The translations under genes were made by a program, and so were the position numbers. Positions 1 through 9,057 of a stretch of 54,620 nt of DNA are shown here, piece by piece. Location: contig NZ_MLQR01000016.1 in the NCBI RefSeq assembly GCF_001866005.1, positions 106,374 to 160,993 of the forward strand, read 5' to 3'. The notes under the pieces are model-generated. The model saw nothing but the letters and a program-made list of their open reading frames with translations, had not been told where the DNA came from and made no database searches. The stretch is from Anaerobacillus alkalilacustris (GTDB taxonomy: Bacteria > Bacillota > Bacilli > Bacillales > Anaerobacillaceae). Numbering within the stretch: position 1 is the first letter of the stretch; each line of letters opens with the position of its first letter.

Positions 1-295
1 ACTTAACATCCTTTCCGATAGCACAAAAAGCCCCCTTCCTTTTTGTATATATATGTGGATAGAGGCTTTATATAACTATTTAATTAAATCTTTTTACAAT
101 TTCGTAAAAAATCCATCCATGCTCTAGAAATGAACACAGGTTATTATTCTTTGATCGTTTAATGAAAGTTTCATCACCACTTAGGTGTATTACCTAATTT
201 AGTTAAACCTAGCTATAAAAGCTAAATTATTAAAAATATGAATTCCACTCATTACTCTAATATTACTACTGTTTGGTATTAGTCGTAAATTTCCA
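1..295. other. gene-free left edge
   Basis: AT-rich stretch with no reading frame that has a ribosome binding site. It leads directly into the family A repeat array. By synteny with Bacillus subtilis, spoIVA would lie further left, but nothing of it can be seen here. Confidence 0.5.
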
Positions 296-829
296 CAAGA
301 AAAGCGCAAGCGCCTTGGTCACGAGCGAAAGGCACTGGAAGGCCTTTGACAGAAGCCGCTCTTTGGCTTCCGAAAAGGACTGAAGTGACCGAGCTCGTAG
401 GTGCTGAAGCTAGACAGTTTTCAAGTTAGAAATTTATAAATTTTGATACTGCAAGAAAAGCGCAAGGCGCCCGCCTATCGGCGACAAACACTGGAAGACC
501 TGCTCGTAGCGGTCGGGTTTTTGACCGAAAGAGAAGGTCTGAAGTGATCGAGCCGATGGCGCCTGGAGCTAGACAGTTTCCAAGTTAGAAATTTATAAAT
601 TCTGATACTGCAAGAAAAGCGCAAGCGCCTTGGTCACGAGCAGCTGCTCCTGTGCCACTCCGTTTGCTCAAGAGCAATTGTTTTTTGTGCGACGAGTAAC
701 CGCAGGAGCAAAGCCGCTTCGAAGTAATCCAAGAAGACATTGAAGTCAGTAACTTGACTGAAGCGACCGAGCTCGTAGGCGCCTGGAGCTAGATAGTTTC
801 CAAATTAGAAATTTATAAATTCTGATACC
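296..829 (+). repeat. family A structured repeat, tandem array of three copies
   Basis: Three head-to-tail copies lie at about 296-449, 450-609 and 610-829. Each begins CAAGAAAAGCGCAAG and ends near GCTAGACAGTTT...TTATAAATTCTGATAC. Copies 1 and 3 carry the GCGCCTTGGTCACGAGC left arm, which pairs with GCTCGTAGGCGC or GCTCGTAGGTGC at the right. Copy 2 carries GGCGCCCGCCTATCGGC, which pairs with GCCGATGGCGCC. The changes are compensatory, which suggests a conserved fold. The 3' end of copy 3 abuts the A-tract of the terminator at 832-862. No protein is encoded. The strand given is the arbitrary strand used to define the repeat; adjacent genes are transcribed on minus. Confidence 0.85.
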
Positions 830-831
830 AT

Positions 832-862
832 AAAAAAAGATGGCTGCATGAAAACAACCATC
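832..862 (-). terminator. intrinsic terminator of the spoVIF-type gene
   Basis: Read on the minus strand, GATGGTTG pairs with CAGCCATC across an 8-nt loop and is followed by seven T. It lies 225 bp downstream of the stop of the spoVIF-type gene and is fused to the family A array. Confidence 0.6.
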
Positions 863-949
863 AAAACATTAAATAATAAAGACTACTAAACAACTAACAT
901 CATTTGACTTCGCAGCCATCAGGGGAAGTTTATCCACTTTCATTTAATA

Positions 950-981
950 ATACTAAAGAAAGGGGCATTTTCTTTAGTATA
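950..981. other. inverted repeat (hairpin)
   Basis: Arms TACTAAAGAAA and TTTCTTTAGTA surround a short G-rich loop, about 11 bp of stem. There is no T-run on either side, so it is not a convincing terminator. It could be an RNA processing structure or a remnant of an insertion. Confidence 0.4.
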
Positions 982-1086
982 TGTGCTAAATACTAATTAT
1001 CCTAAAAAGAGCCCTTGTTGATGTTGGTTCTGTTTTAGTATATGCATGTATAGAACAACTCGTAGACAACACTTGCCTATAAAAAT

Positions 1087-1347
1087 CTATTTTTTCCCAA
1101 ACATCTTTCCAAGAGACGAAAAATCTATTGGCATATTGTTATTAATAATCATCTTAACAAGTTCATCTTCTTTTTCTTTTGAAACAGGTTTATTAGCAAG
1201 TTTAGCAACTTGACGAATTAAGTTACGAACTGTTTCCTCATCTTTAAAGTTTGCACCACTAACTGAATTAGCTAGGTTAAAAATGTCTTCTTGCTTAACA
1301 TTCGTCTTCTTCTCAATCTTATCAAAAAAAGAATTGTTTCTGTCCAC
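1087..1347 (-). CDS. stage VI sporulation protein F-like protein
   Basis: Predicted 86-residue cytoplasmic protein resembling the SpoVIF family, small proteins needed for late spore-coat assembly in Bacillus. The core NNSFFDKIEKKTNVKQEDIF, followed by a Lys/Glu-rich helix and the NNMPIDF tail, is typical. A longer frame with an upstream ATG at 1413 exists, but AGGGAGG sits 8 nt before the GTG at 1347, and residues before it have no family match, so GTG is chosen. It lies downstream of gpsA, a common position in Bacillaceae, with its own terminator at 832-862. The family assignment is from remembered sequence pattern. Confidence 0.8.
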   Translation of the reverse strand: MDRNNSFFDKIEKKTNVKQEDIFNLANSVSGANFKDEETVRNLIRQVAKLANKPVSKEKEDELVKMIINNNMPIDFSSLGKMFGKK

Positions 1348-1481
1348 TATTTTGTCCTCCCTAAAAATAAGTTTCAACATATCATATGCAAATAGGAAAA
1401 CAATGTGAGACAATAACCCATTTTATTTACTACTATTGTGAAAAAACAGATTTTCTTGATAAGATAGACAATTTTTTCTAC

Positions 1482-2498
1482 CTATAAACTTAAGTCTTCT
1501 ACTTCGTGAGTTTTTACACGTCCCATCAATTCTTCTACAGCCATTTGAGGATTTTTCTCATTAAAAAGAACATCATATAACACTGAGGTTATTGGCATTT
1601 CTACCCCTTCCCGTTTAGCTAACTGGAAAGCTGCCTTTGTGGTACGTACCCCTTCTACCGCCATTCCCATATTCGTTAATACTTCCTCTAACGTTTTACC
1701 TTTCCCTAATAAATTCCCAGCTCTCCAGTTTCGGCTATGAACACTTGTACATGTCACAATCAAGTCACCTAACCCTGAAAGGCCAGCAAATGTTAGTGGG
1801 TTAGCACCTAGTTTTATTCCTAGTCGAGCAATTTCAGCTAATCCTCTAGTCATAAGTGCAGCTTTGGCATTATCTCCAAAACCTAACCCGTTCGTTAATC
1901 CTGCCCCTAGAGCAATAATATTTTTTAAAGCACCACCAATTTCAACACCAATTAAATCTGGATTTGTATATACCCGAAAATGACGATTCATAAATAAATT
2001 TTGCACATATTCCGCTTCGCTAATTTGTATGGAAGAACTAGTTACTGTAGTTGGTTGACGTAAGCTTACTTCTTCGGCATGACTTGGTCCAGATAATACC
2101 ACTACCGACTTCCTTATTATCTGCGGTATTTCTTCTTCAATCATTTCTGAAATTCTTTTTAAGCTGTCAGGTTCTATACCTTTACTAGCATGAATAAACG
2201 TTACTGGACTTTTTAAATTTTGGCGAATTTCCACTAAAACGTTTCTTATGGCTTTTGTAGGAACAACAATTAATACGGCTTCAACACCCTCAATAGCATC
2301 TTTTATTCGGGTAAAGCCTTTTATATTTTCTGGCAAATTAATATTTGGTAAGTATTTTTCATTAGTATGTCTTTCATTTATTTCTTGAATTTGCTTTTCA
2401 TCTCTTCCCCAAAGTTTAACATGGTGGTTGTTATCAGCTAAAACAATACTTAACGCACTTCCCCAACTTCCTGCACCAACAACTGCAATTTGAGCCAT
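1482..2498 (-). CDS. gpsA: NAD(P)H-dependent glycerol-3-phosphate dehydrogenase
   Basis: Reduces dihydroxyacetone phosphate to sn-glycerol 3-phosphate, the backbone for phospholipids; soluble. The 338 residues start with a Rossmann motif VVGAGSWGSA (residues 6-15). The substrate domain carries EIGGALKNI with the conserved catalytic Lys and GLSGLGDLIVTCTS. The ATG at 2498 is used because AAGGAG lies 8 nt before it; a GTG three codons earlier touches the Shine-Dalgarno. The start region follows the plsY stop closely, so plsY-gpsA form one transcription unit that makes glycerol 3-phosphate and then acylates it. Confidence 0.95.
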   Translation of the reverse strand: MAQIAVVGAGSWGSALSIVLADNNHHVKLWGRDEKQIQEINERHTNEKYLPNINLPENIKGFTRIKDAIEGVEAVLIVVPTKAIRNVLVEIRQNLKSPVTFIHASKGIEPDSLKRISEMIEEEIPQIIRKSVVVLSGPSHAEEVSLRQPTTVTSSSIQISEAEYVQNLFMNRHFRVYTNPDLIGVEIGGALKNIIALGAGLTNGLGFGDNAKAALMTRGLAEIARLGIKLGANPLTFAGLSGLGDLIVTCTSVHSRNWRAGNLLGKGKTLEEVLTNMGMAVEGVRTTKAAFQLAKREGVEMPITSVLYDVLFNEKNPQMAVEELMGRVKTHEVEDLSL

Positions 2499-2510
2499 TT
2501 TTTTCACTCC

Positions 2511-3119
2511 TTATTGCTTAACTTTTTGGCCAATTTTACTTTCTTTTCCTTTTATTAGCCTAATAATATTTGCTCTATGTCTCCAAAACGATAGTGCAGT
2601 AACAGCAATTAATAAATACACATATTCAACAGGATAATCAAAATATTCTCTAAATACGATGGAAAGAACCATTGTACCTAGTAAAAATAGTAATGAACCT
2701 AAAGAAACAAATCTTGTTACCACAATCGAAACAATAGCTATTATGCCAGCTGCAAGCGCTGGCCAAAAGACAAGGGTTGCTAATACTCCTATTGTTGTTG
2801 CAACTCCTTTACCTCCTCTAAAACGTAAAAATACTGGCCAATTATGACCAACAATAGCCGCTAAACCACCTAGAGCAGGCGCTAACCCTTCGCCACCAAA
2901 AAAGTAGCCTAAAAGTACAGCTACTATTCCTTTTAGGGCATCTAACAATAACACTGCAACTGCAGGACCAACCCCTAGCACACGAAGAGTGTTCGTTGCT
3001 CCAGCATTGCCACTTCCGTGCTGACGTATATCGATTTTTTTTATCTTTTTTGTAAAAATATAACTAAAGCTTATTGATCCAAGAAGATAGCCTACTATTA
3101 TAGTTAATAAAAGATCCAT
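2511..3119 (-). CDS. plsY: glycerol-3-phosphate acyltransferase PlsY
   Basis: Membrane acyltransferase that transfers an acyl group from acyl-phosphate to the 1-position of glycerol 3-phosphate, the first step of phosphatidic acid synthesis in Gram-positive bacteria. The 202 residues contain about five hydrophobic segments. The family loops are visible: GSGNAGATNTLRVLG (about 36-50) and HNWPVFLRFRGGKGVATTIG (about 92-111), which bind phosphate. ATG has GGAGAGG upstream. It is translationally close to gpsA, which supplies its substrate. A basic C-terminal tail faces the cytoplasm. Confidence 0.95.
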   Translation of the reverse strand: MDLLLTIIVGYLLGSISFSYIFTKKIKKIDIRQHGSGNAGATNTLRVLGVGPAVAVLLLDALKGIVAVLLGYFFGGEGLAPALGGLAAIVGHNWPVFLRFRGGKGVATTIGVLATLVFWPALAAGIIAIVSIVVTRFVSLGSLLFLLGTMVLSIVFREYFDYPVEYVYLLIAVTALSFWRHRANIIRLIKGKESKIGQKVKQ

Positions 3120-3448
3120 TTTTTCCTCTCCTACGTAGTTTATTTATATAAATCGCTTAGTTTATCAATAATACAGCCTTATATTAATTAGTGAGGGATT
3201 TCTTTCCCCTACTAAATGAAGCTATTGCTTATCTTGCCAATAGAAGGTAGTATATCATCCACCTAACCTTTTCCTTCTCTAAAGTCTAGCGATTAGAACT
3301 TACTCCACTTAAGAGCTATAAATTATATGATTTAATGAATTCATATATCATTATTCACCGCTATGATACTATATCAAGTTACGAAGAAACGTTCATAACT
3401 TAATATAGATTTATGCGGCTTGGTTTAGCAATAATGAAAATCTCTCAA
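3120..3448. other. intergenic region between der and plsY
   Basis: 329 bp without a supported gene. An imperfect hairpin around 3188-3216 (TTAGT...ACTAA arms) lacks a T-run. The plsY-gpsA promoter should lie here on the minus strand, but I cannot point to convincing -35 and -10 boxes. Confidence 0.4.
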
Positions 3449-4762
3449 TTAATCATTCTTTTTTCTAGGGTAAATTTTAATTGGTGTTCCTGTAAATTCA
3501 AATGTTGCTCTAATACGGTTTTCTAGAAAACGTTCATATGAAAAGTGTAATAATTCTGGTTCATTTACAAAGAGCACAAATGTCGGTGGCTTAATAGCTA
3601 CTTGTGTAGCATAATTAATCTTTAATCGTCTACCTTTATCGGTTGGCGTTGGATTCATAGCAACAGAATCCATAATTAAATCATTTAAAACATTCGTCGG
3701 TACACGTAAACTATGATTTTCTGCTACGGTATTTACCATAGGTAAAATAGTATTTAAACGTTGTTTTGAGTGAGCTGATACAAATAATATTGGAGCATAA
3801 CTCAAAAATAAGAAATGATCTTTAATCTTTTGTTCAAACTGTTGTAATGTTTTATCATCTTTTTCAATAGCATCCCATTTGTTCACAACAACAATTACAG
3901 CTCTACCTGCTTCATGTGCATAACCGGCAATTTTTTTATCTTGTTCGATAATCCCTTCCTCAGCATTCAATACTACTAGGACAACATCAGAACGTTCAAT
4001 TGCTTTTAAGGCTCTTAATACACTATATTTTTCTGTACTTTCATATACTTTTCCTCTTTTTCTCATTCCAGCTGTATCAATTAAAACATACTTCTGATCA
4101 TCAACTGAAAATGGAGTATCAATCGCATCTCTAGTAGTACCAGCGATATTACTTACTATTACTCGCTCTTCTCCTAAGAGAGCGTTTACCAATGATGATT
4201 TCCCTACATTTGGTCGACCAATTAGTGAAACTCGAATAGTGTCTTCATCATATTCTTCTTCTTCCATCTCTGGAAAATGTTTCAAGACCTCATCTAATAG
4301 GTCTCCAAGACCCAATCCGTGAGAACCCGAAATTGCAATTGGATCACCCATTCCTAATGAATAAAATTCATATAACTGCTCTTGCATTTCCGGGTTATCA
4401 ATTTTATTGACACCAAGGACAGTTGGCTTTTTGGACCTAAACAAAAGCTTTGCTACTTCTTCGTCAGCATTCGTAATTCCTTCTCTGCCATTAACGATAA
4501 AAATAATGACATCAGCTTCTTGTATAGCTAATTCTGCTTGTTGTCTCATTTGAGTTAGTAGTGGTTCATCACTAATTTCTATTCCACCTGTATCAATTAA
4601 ATTGAACTCCTTATTTAACCACTCTCCTGAACTATAAATACGATCACGAGTTACTCCCGGCATATCTTCAACTATAGATACTCTTTCGCCTACAATCCTA
4701 TTAAAGATTGTAGATTTACCAACATTAGGTCGACCTACGATAGCTACAACTGGTTTTGACAT
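3449..4762 (-). CDS. der: ribosome biogenesis GTPase Der (EngA)
   Basis: Essential tandem GTPase that assists maturation of the 50S subunit. The 437 residues hold two G domains, each with a P-loop: GRPNVGKST near residue 10 and GRPNVGKSS near residue 182. Base-specificity motifs NKID and NKWD and both DTAG/DTGG switch motifs are present. The C-terminal KH-like domain ends in a basic tail (KIYPRKKND). The length is typical. GGAAGG lies upstream of the ATG. The position next to gpsA matches B. subtilis. Confidence 0.97.
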   Translation of the reverse strand: MSKPVVAIVGRPNVGKSTIFNRIVGERVSIVEDMPGVTRDRIYSSGEWLNKEFNLIDTGGIEISDEPLLTQMRQQAELAIQEADVIIFIVNGREGITNADEEVAKLLFRSKKPTVLGVNKIDNPEMQEQLYEFYSLGMGDPIAISGSHGLGLGDLLDEVLKHFPEMEEEEYDEDTIRVSLIGRPNVGKSSLVNALLGEERVIVSNIAGTTRDAIDTPFSVDDQKYVLIDTAGMRKRGKVYESTEKYSVLRALKAIERSDVVLVVLNAEEGIIEQDKKIAGYAHEAGRAVIVVVNKWDAIEKDDKTLQQFEQKIKDHFLFLSYAPILFVSAHSKQRLNTILPMVNTVAENHSLRVPTNVLNDLIMDSVAMNPTPTDKGRRLKINYATQVAIKPPTFVLFVNEPELLHFSYERFLENRIRATFEFTGTPIKIYPRKKND

Positions 4763-4880
4763 AAATTCATTACCTTCCTTTAATCCATATTATTAATCAG
4801 GCTTCCACCAAATTTTACTTAAACGATATAAAATATTAGTATCATTCATGATTTATCCAAATTTCGCTTTATAATGCGTA

Positions 4881-4917
4881 AAACAAAACCCTTCTATGAT
4901 GTAGAAGGGTTTTGTTT
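4881..4917 (-). terminator. intrinsic terminator downstream of yphA-like gene
   Basis: Near-perfect stem of about 14 bp (ACAAAACCCTTCTA / TAGAAGGGTTTTGT) with a 5-nt loop. On the minus strand it is followed by TTTTA, and a pyrimidine run also follows on plus. It separates the yphA-like gene from der. Confidence 0.8.
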
Positions 4918-5014
4918 CCTTTCTTTCTTAGCTTATCCATTTTATCAAAAAACAACATAAATAGACAACAAGTTTTCGTTTTTAGTTCATATATTTAATA
5001 GTTCCCTTATAACT

Positions 5015-5620
5015 TTATCGTTTAGGTGCACTTATAAAAGCCTTTTGTTTCACAAACTTCTCAAACAGTTTTACAAATTGCTCAAACAAAAACCAGAAAT
5101 AAGTGAGGGTAACTGAAATTGCTACAACATCTAAAGATTCTAGTTGATTATTAGCGTATAAATTTACATAGCTATTTAAGAAGAGCGAAAATATAATTTC
5201 CCCTTGAGCAATCGTCACAAATAGTATAGAAATCCGCATTATTTGATCCTTAATTAGTAACAACGTTAATAATAGTAATAGTAATGATAATTTGAATGTA
5301 GGGTGAAACATAACCCAAACTGGGTCATATAATTGAAAAAGTCTAAAAGAAACAAAAGAACTCGTTAATATAAAGCTAACACTTAAATAATAAAAAATCG
5401 AACTAAATTTCCTCATCGATATTAAATAATAACCAATAAATAAACACAAGATAATTGAGATATTTAAAGTAACATTAAATAACGTAATTGAATGTTTCGA
5501 GAAGATTATTAATAGCAATAACAATAAGGCTGTAATAAATCTTGTTTTAGTTTTATTCAAAATAAAAGTTACGTATATCCACCCTATCCAAACAAACCAG
5601 TAAAAGTATATTCCTTCCAT
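5015..5620 (-). CDS. YphA-like integral membrane protein
   Basis: 201-residue protein made almost entirely of hydrophobic helices (about six), with a short charged C-terminus (VKLFEKFVKQKAF). Position next to der, size and composition match the uncharacterised B. subtilis YphA. No catalytic motif is visible, and I cannot assign a function. GGAGGAG precedes the ATG at a suitable distance. It is monocistronic, bounded by the terminator at 4881-4917. Confidence 0.75.
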   Translation of the reverse strand: MEGIYFYWFVWIGWIYVTFILNKTKTRFITALLLLLLIIFSKHSITLFNVTLNISIILCLFIGYYLISMRKFSSIFYYLSVSFILTSSFVSFRLFQLYDPVWVMFHPTFKLSLLLLLLTLLLIKDQIMRISILFVTIAQGEIIFSLFLNSYVNLYANNQLESLDVVAISVTLTYFWFLFEQFVKLFEKFVKQKAFISAPKR

Positions 5621-5771
5621 AACCCAACTCCTCCATCTACATTATAGGAAAAAACGAGAAATAATAATCAAACAGAAGAAAATTTCTGAAAATTCACTAT
5701 TTTACTGTTAGATACGGAAGTATATACTTACTTTTTTTACAGAAGATAATAAAGAAAGGAAGGTGATATAA

Positions 5772-5903
5772 GTGGGAAAAGATCGTCAAGAAAAAAAGCT
5801 GAAAAAAGCTGGAAAAGTACAAAGTGACCGTGATCAGAGCATACATTATAATGGGGCAACAAAAATGGAAGGACCAGAAGAAGCAAGAGGTAGACAACGT
5901 TAA
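5772..5903 (+). CDS. ypzI: YpzI family small protein
   Basis: A 43-residue plus-strand ORF beginning GTG, with an excellent ribosome binding site (AAGGAAGGTGATATAA). The product is very hydrophilic: MGKDRQEKKLKKAGKVQSDR at the start, then HYNGATKMEGPEEARGRQR. This matches the pattern of the Bacillus YpzI family, whose function is unknown. It lies convergent to fni, with a long inverted repeat (5921-6047) between them. Minus-strand frames over this stretch have no ribosome binding site and are shadows. Confidence 0.82.
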   Translation: MGKDRQEKKLKKAGKVQSDRDQSIHYNGATKMEGPEEARGRQR

Positions 5904-5920
5904 AAAGTATGATATGCAAA

Positions 5921-6047
5921 TAAGGGTGTCCTTAAAACAAAGTTTCAGACACCGTATCACAACTATATATAGACGGATGTTAAAGCCGAACCTTGTTATA
6001 TAGTAGAATACGCGTGGTGTCAGACCCTTTTAGGACACCCTAATTTT
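5921..6047. repeat. 125-bp inverted-repeat element, possible MITE or bidirectional terminator
   Basis: Termini AGGGTGTCCTTAAAA and TTTTAGGACACCCT are inverted. A second inner pair (GACACC...GGTGTC, within TTTCAGACACCG and GTGGTGTCAGACC) extends the inverted repeat to about 30 bp per arm. The trinucleotide TAA flanks both sides, as a short target-site duplication would. A T-run follows on plus. It sits between the convergent genes ypzI and fni, so it may also terminate both. Confidence 0.6.
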
Positions 6048-6089
6048 TTCATTATTATTGTTTTGGTATTAAATTACTCGAAAATATCA

Positions 6090-7151
6090 TTAAATTGATG
6101 GTACCCTAGTTGCATAGGATTTTGTTTTGATTCCTCGCTGTTCTAGCCAGTGGAAAGTTTCTCCACCAATTACTAAAGGGGCTTTGCTTAGGCCATTTAT
6201 ATTCTTTGCGCCTAGTGCTGTCATTACCATTATTAATTCATTATGTAATCTCTCAACAGTTGCTTCTAAACCATTCATTCCATTTTGATGAAGTTCTTTC
6301 AAAAAAAGACCAGCCACTCCAACAGCTGATGCACCTAAACTTAACGCTTTAGCAATATCTAAACCTGTTTTTATACCACCTGTACCAATGACAGAAATAA
6401 ACGGTTGTGATGCTTTCACTTCACAAATTGAAGCTACAGTTGAAATTCCCCAATCATTAAATAAATCAATGGTTCCATCACGCCTAAGATTTTCTATTAC
6501 AGCAAAATTAGTTCCACCGTATCCACCAACATCAATAGCTCGTACTCCTATTTTAGCAAGACTAGCTGCTGCTTCCATACTCATACCAAACCCAACTTCT
6601 TTTACAATAATAGGGACAGGCATATGTTCTACGATATCTCTAATTCTCATCAAGGAACTAGAAAAGCTACGATCTCCCTCAGGCATTACTAACTCTTGTA
6701 TAACATTTAGGTGTATTTGCAGTGCATCTGCATTAAGCATTTCAATTGCCTCAATCGCTTCTTTTACAGTGGCTTCACTACCAATATTACTAATCACGAT
6801 ACCATCTGGGTTTTCTTGACGAACAACTTCAAATGTAGCACGTTGTTTTTTATCCTTGATAGCTGCCATCTGGGAGCCAACTGCAATTGGCATATTGTAT
6901 TTTCGAGCTATCTTCGCTAAAGAACGATTGATATGTGTTGTCCGTTCACCACCGCCACCAGTCATAGCATTGATAAAAATCGGCGAACTAAAATGCAGTT
7001 CGCCGATACTTGTTTTGATTTCAACACTATTTACATCAACATTTGGTAGGCTTTGATGAACAAATTTAATATCATCAAACGGACGAGTGCTCACGTTAGG
7101 TAATTTTAACGAATGCTCAATATGTTCGATCTTTCTAGATGTTCTGTCCAA
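6090..7151 (-). CDS. fni: type 2 isopentenyl-diphosphate delta-isomerase
   Basis: FMN- and NADPH-dependent enzyme interconverting isopentenyl and dimethylallyl diphosphate for isoprenoid synthesis. It is a TIM barrel of about 353 residues with RKIEHIEHSL at the N-terminus, NAMTGGG for flavin contact, the central HLNVIQELVMPEGDR segment and the phosphate loop GTGGIKTGLD. TTG at 7151 is preferred: AGTAGGTGA lies 5 nt upstream. A GTG at 7160 overlaps that Shine-Dalgarno. The start is 12 bp after the S1-protein stop, so it is probably cotranscribed, as in B. subtilis. Confidence 0.93.
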   Translation of the reverse strand: MDRTSRKIEHIEHSLKLPNVSTRPFDDIKFVHQSLPNVDVNSVEIKTSIGELHFSSPIFINAMTGGGGERTTHINRSLAKIARKYNMPIAVGSQMAAIKDKKQRATFEVVRQENPDGIVISNIGSEATVKEAIEAIEMLNADALQIHLNVIQELVMPEGDRSFSSSLMRIRDIVEHMPVPIIVKEVGFGMSMEAAASLAKIGVRAIDVGGYGGTNFAVIENLRRDGTIDLFNDWGISTVASICEVKASQPFISVIGTGGIKTGLDIAKALSLGASAVGVAGLFLKELHQNGMNGLEATVERLHNELIMVMTALGAKNINGLSKAPLVIGGETFHWLEQRGIKTKSYATRVPSI

Positions 7152-7163
7152 ACCCTTCACCTA

Positions 7164-8312
7164 CTATTTATACTTTTTGAGCTGTTCTCCAATAACGTCT
7201 CCTAATGAGAACCCACTTGTTTCTTCATCACGTTGGTAATCTTTCGTTGGAATTTCTGCTTTTTCTTCTGCTTCTAATATTTCACGAATACTTAAAGAAA
7301 TTCGTTTCTCTGCAATATTAATATCTAATACTTTAACCTTAACTGTTTCACCTTCATTTAACACTTCACTTGGCGTCCCGATATGTCGATTTGCAATTTG
7401 CGATATATGAACAAGTCCTTCAACACCTGGTTTCACTTCAACAAATGCACCAAAGGCTACTAATCTTTTGACAGTTCCTTCTAAAACATCACCATTTTCC
7501 AGCTCTTTAGCAGCTTCTTCCCACGGCCCTGGTTGCGTATCTTTAATAGATAACGAAATTCTAGAACTTTCTACATCTACCGAAAGTACCTTCACTTTAA
7601 CCTTTTCACCTTCACTTAAGACTTCAGACGGCGAATTTACTCTATGGTGTGCCATTTGTGAAATATGTACTAATCCGTCTATACCACCCACATCGATAAA
7701 CGCACCAAAATCTGTTAACCGTTGCACAGTGCCTTCAACTACTTGTCCTGGTTGAAGGTTTTCTATCGCTTTCTTTTTTTGTACCTCTACTTCTTTATCA
7801 AGAACTGCACGCTGCGATAAAATTAACTTATTATTTTCTTTATCCAACTCAACAATCTTTAACCTTAAAGTTTTACCTTTATAATCAGAAAAATCTTCAA
7901 CAAAATGTCTTTCAACTAGCGAAGCAGGAATAAACCCTCTTACTCCTACATCAACAACAAGACCACCTTTTACAACATCAGCAACTACTGCTTCAAACAC
8001 TTCGCCTGTTTCAAATTTCTTCTGTAAATCTTCCCAAGCTTTTTCTGCTTGGACAGCACGTTTCGATAAAACAACTTCTTCATCAGTAACCTTGATCACC
8101 TTTAATTCTAGTTCATCGTCAACAGATACAACTTCATCTGCTTTCTCGATATGTAAACTAGAAAGTTCACTAATTGGTACTACCCCATCTACTTTATAAC
8201 CTACATTTACATAGGCAACCTTGTCCTCAACTTTTGTTACTTTTCCTGAAACAATATCTCCCTCAGAAAAGCTCTTCATTTCTGCCATCTCTTGATTCAT
8301 TTCTTCAACCAT
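7164..8312 (-). CDS. rpsA: 30S ribosomal protein S1 homologue (YpfD-type)
   Basis: RNA-binding protein of 382 residues with four S1 (OB-fold) repeats, at roughly 17-85, 103-168, 190-258 and 275-343. Repeats 3 and 4 carry the clear GAF(I/V)(D/E)V...GLVHISQ signature. In low-GC Gram-positives this S1 homologue is shorter than the six-domain E. coli protein, and a role as an essential ribosomal protein is not established. AAGGAGG is 8 nt before the ATG at 8312, so the ATG two codons earlier is less likely. Confidence 0.92.
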   Translation of the reverse strand: MVEEMNQEMAEMKSFSEGDIVSGKVTKVEDKVAYVNVGYKVDGVVPISELSSLHIEKADEVVSVDDELELKVIKVTDEEVVLSKRAVQAEKAWEDLQKKFETGEVFEAVVADVVKGGLVVDVGVRGFIPASLVERHFVEDFSDYKGKTLRLKIVELDKENNKLILSQRAVLDKEVEVQKKKAIENLQPGQVVEGTVQRLTDFGAFIDVGGIDGLVHISQMAHHRVNSPSEVLSEGEKVKVKVLSVDVESSRISLSIKDTQPGPWEEAAKELENGDVLEGTVKRLVAFGAFVEVKPGVEGLVHISQIANRHIGTPSEVLNEGETVKVKVLDINIAEKRISLSIREILEAEEKAEIPTKDYQRDEETSGFSLGDVIGEQLKKYK

Positions 8313-8464
8313 TGACATTACCTCCTTGTTTGACCGTAATATTAACTAACTTACTACTTTAAAGCGTAAGACTGAGTTACACAGAAATTCTGAAAAAATT
8401 AAACATTCAAATACTTAAATTTATTTTATCAATATCTTTTCGTTTTTTGAAAAGAAACTCACCT

Positions 8465-9052
8465 TTATTTAATTCGATGTTCATCAATTAGCTTTCCAAT
8501 CGCTTCCATAATATGAGTGGTTGCATCTTCTGAAGAAATCTTTTCTTCTCTTAATTTAGCAAAATTAAGAGGCTTTCCGTAAACCACCTTTATTGTTCCA
8601 AAAGGCTTGTAAGGGCCTATAATTGCACTAGGTACAACTTCTGCATCTGCTTTAAGCGCAAAAAAACCAACTCCAGCTAGTCCTTTTTGCAATTTCCCTG
8701 TTTCACTTCTCGTTCCTTCAGGAAAAATACCCAATACCTGTTTTTCTTTTAATATTTTTAAACCTTGTCTAAGAGCTTGCTTGTCACTCATCCCTCTTCT
8801 TACGGGAAATGCATGAAGCTTAGGAATAATCCATTTTAGGATAGGGGCTTCAAACAATTCTGCTTTTGCCATATAGTTAATCGGTCTATCTATAAAAGAA
8901 CCTAATAACGGTGGATCTAAAAGGTGAATATGATTGCTACAAAGAAGGACTCCCTCATCTTTTGGGATATTTTCTTTCCCGATTACTTTAACTTTATATA
9001 TCGACGATAAATAAGTTCGACATACAGCTTTTCCAATTGAATACAAATTCAA
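8465..9052 (-). CDS. plsC: 1-acyl-sn-glycerol-3-phosphate acyltransferase
   Basis: Acylates lysophosphatidic acid to phosphatidic acid at the membrane, following PlsY in the pathway. In 195 residues the acyltransferase motifs are clear: NHIHLLD (the HX4D catalytic motif, about 41-47), MAKAELF, FPVRRG and FPEGTRS (about 115-121). The start is TTG with AAAGGA upstream; no ATG fits better. The Shine-Dalgarno lies inside the last codons of cmk, so the pair is translationally coupled. Confidence 0.9.
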   Translation of the reverse strand: MNLYSIGKAVCRTYLSSIYKVKVIGKENIPKDEGVLLCSNHIHLLDPPLLGSFIDRPINYMAKAELFEAPILKWIIPKLHAFPVRRGMSDKQALRQGLKILKEKQVLGIFPEGTRSETGKLQKGLAGVGFFALKADAEVVPSAIIGPYKPFGTIKVVYGKPLNFAKLREEKISSEDATTHIMEAIGKLIDEHRIK

Positions 9053-9057
9053 GATAA

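Noticed and set aside
296..829. Family A array considered as a CRISPR array or tRNA cluster
   Set aside because: Units are 150-220 bp, contiguous, without short spacers, and no tRNA cloverleaf or TTCGA arm is present.
5697..5960. Minus-strand ORFs over ypzI
   Set aside because: They are antisense to the well-supported YpzI gene, hydrophobic by codon mirroring, and have no ribosome binding site.
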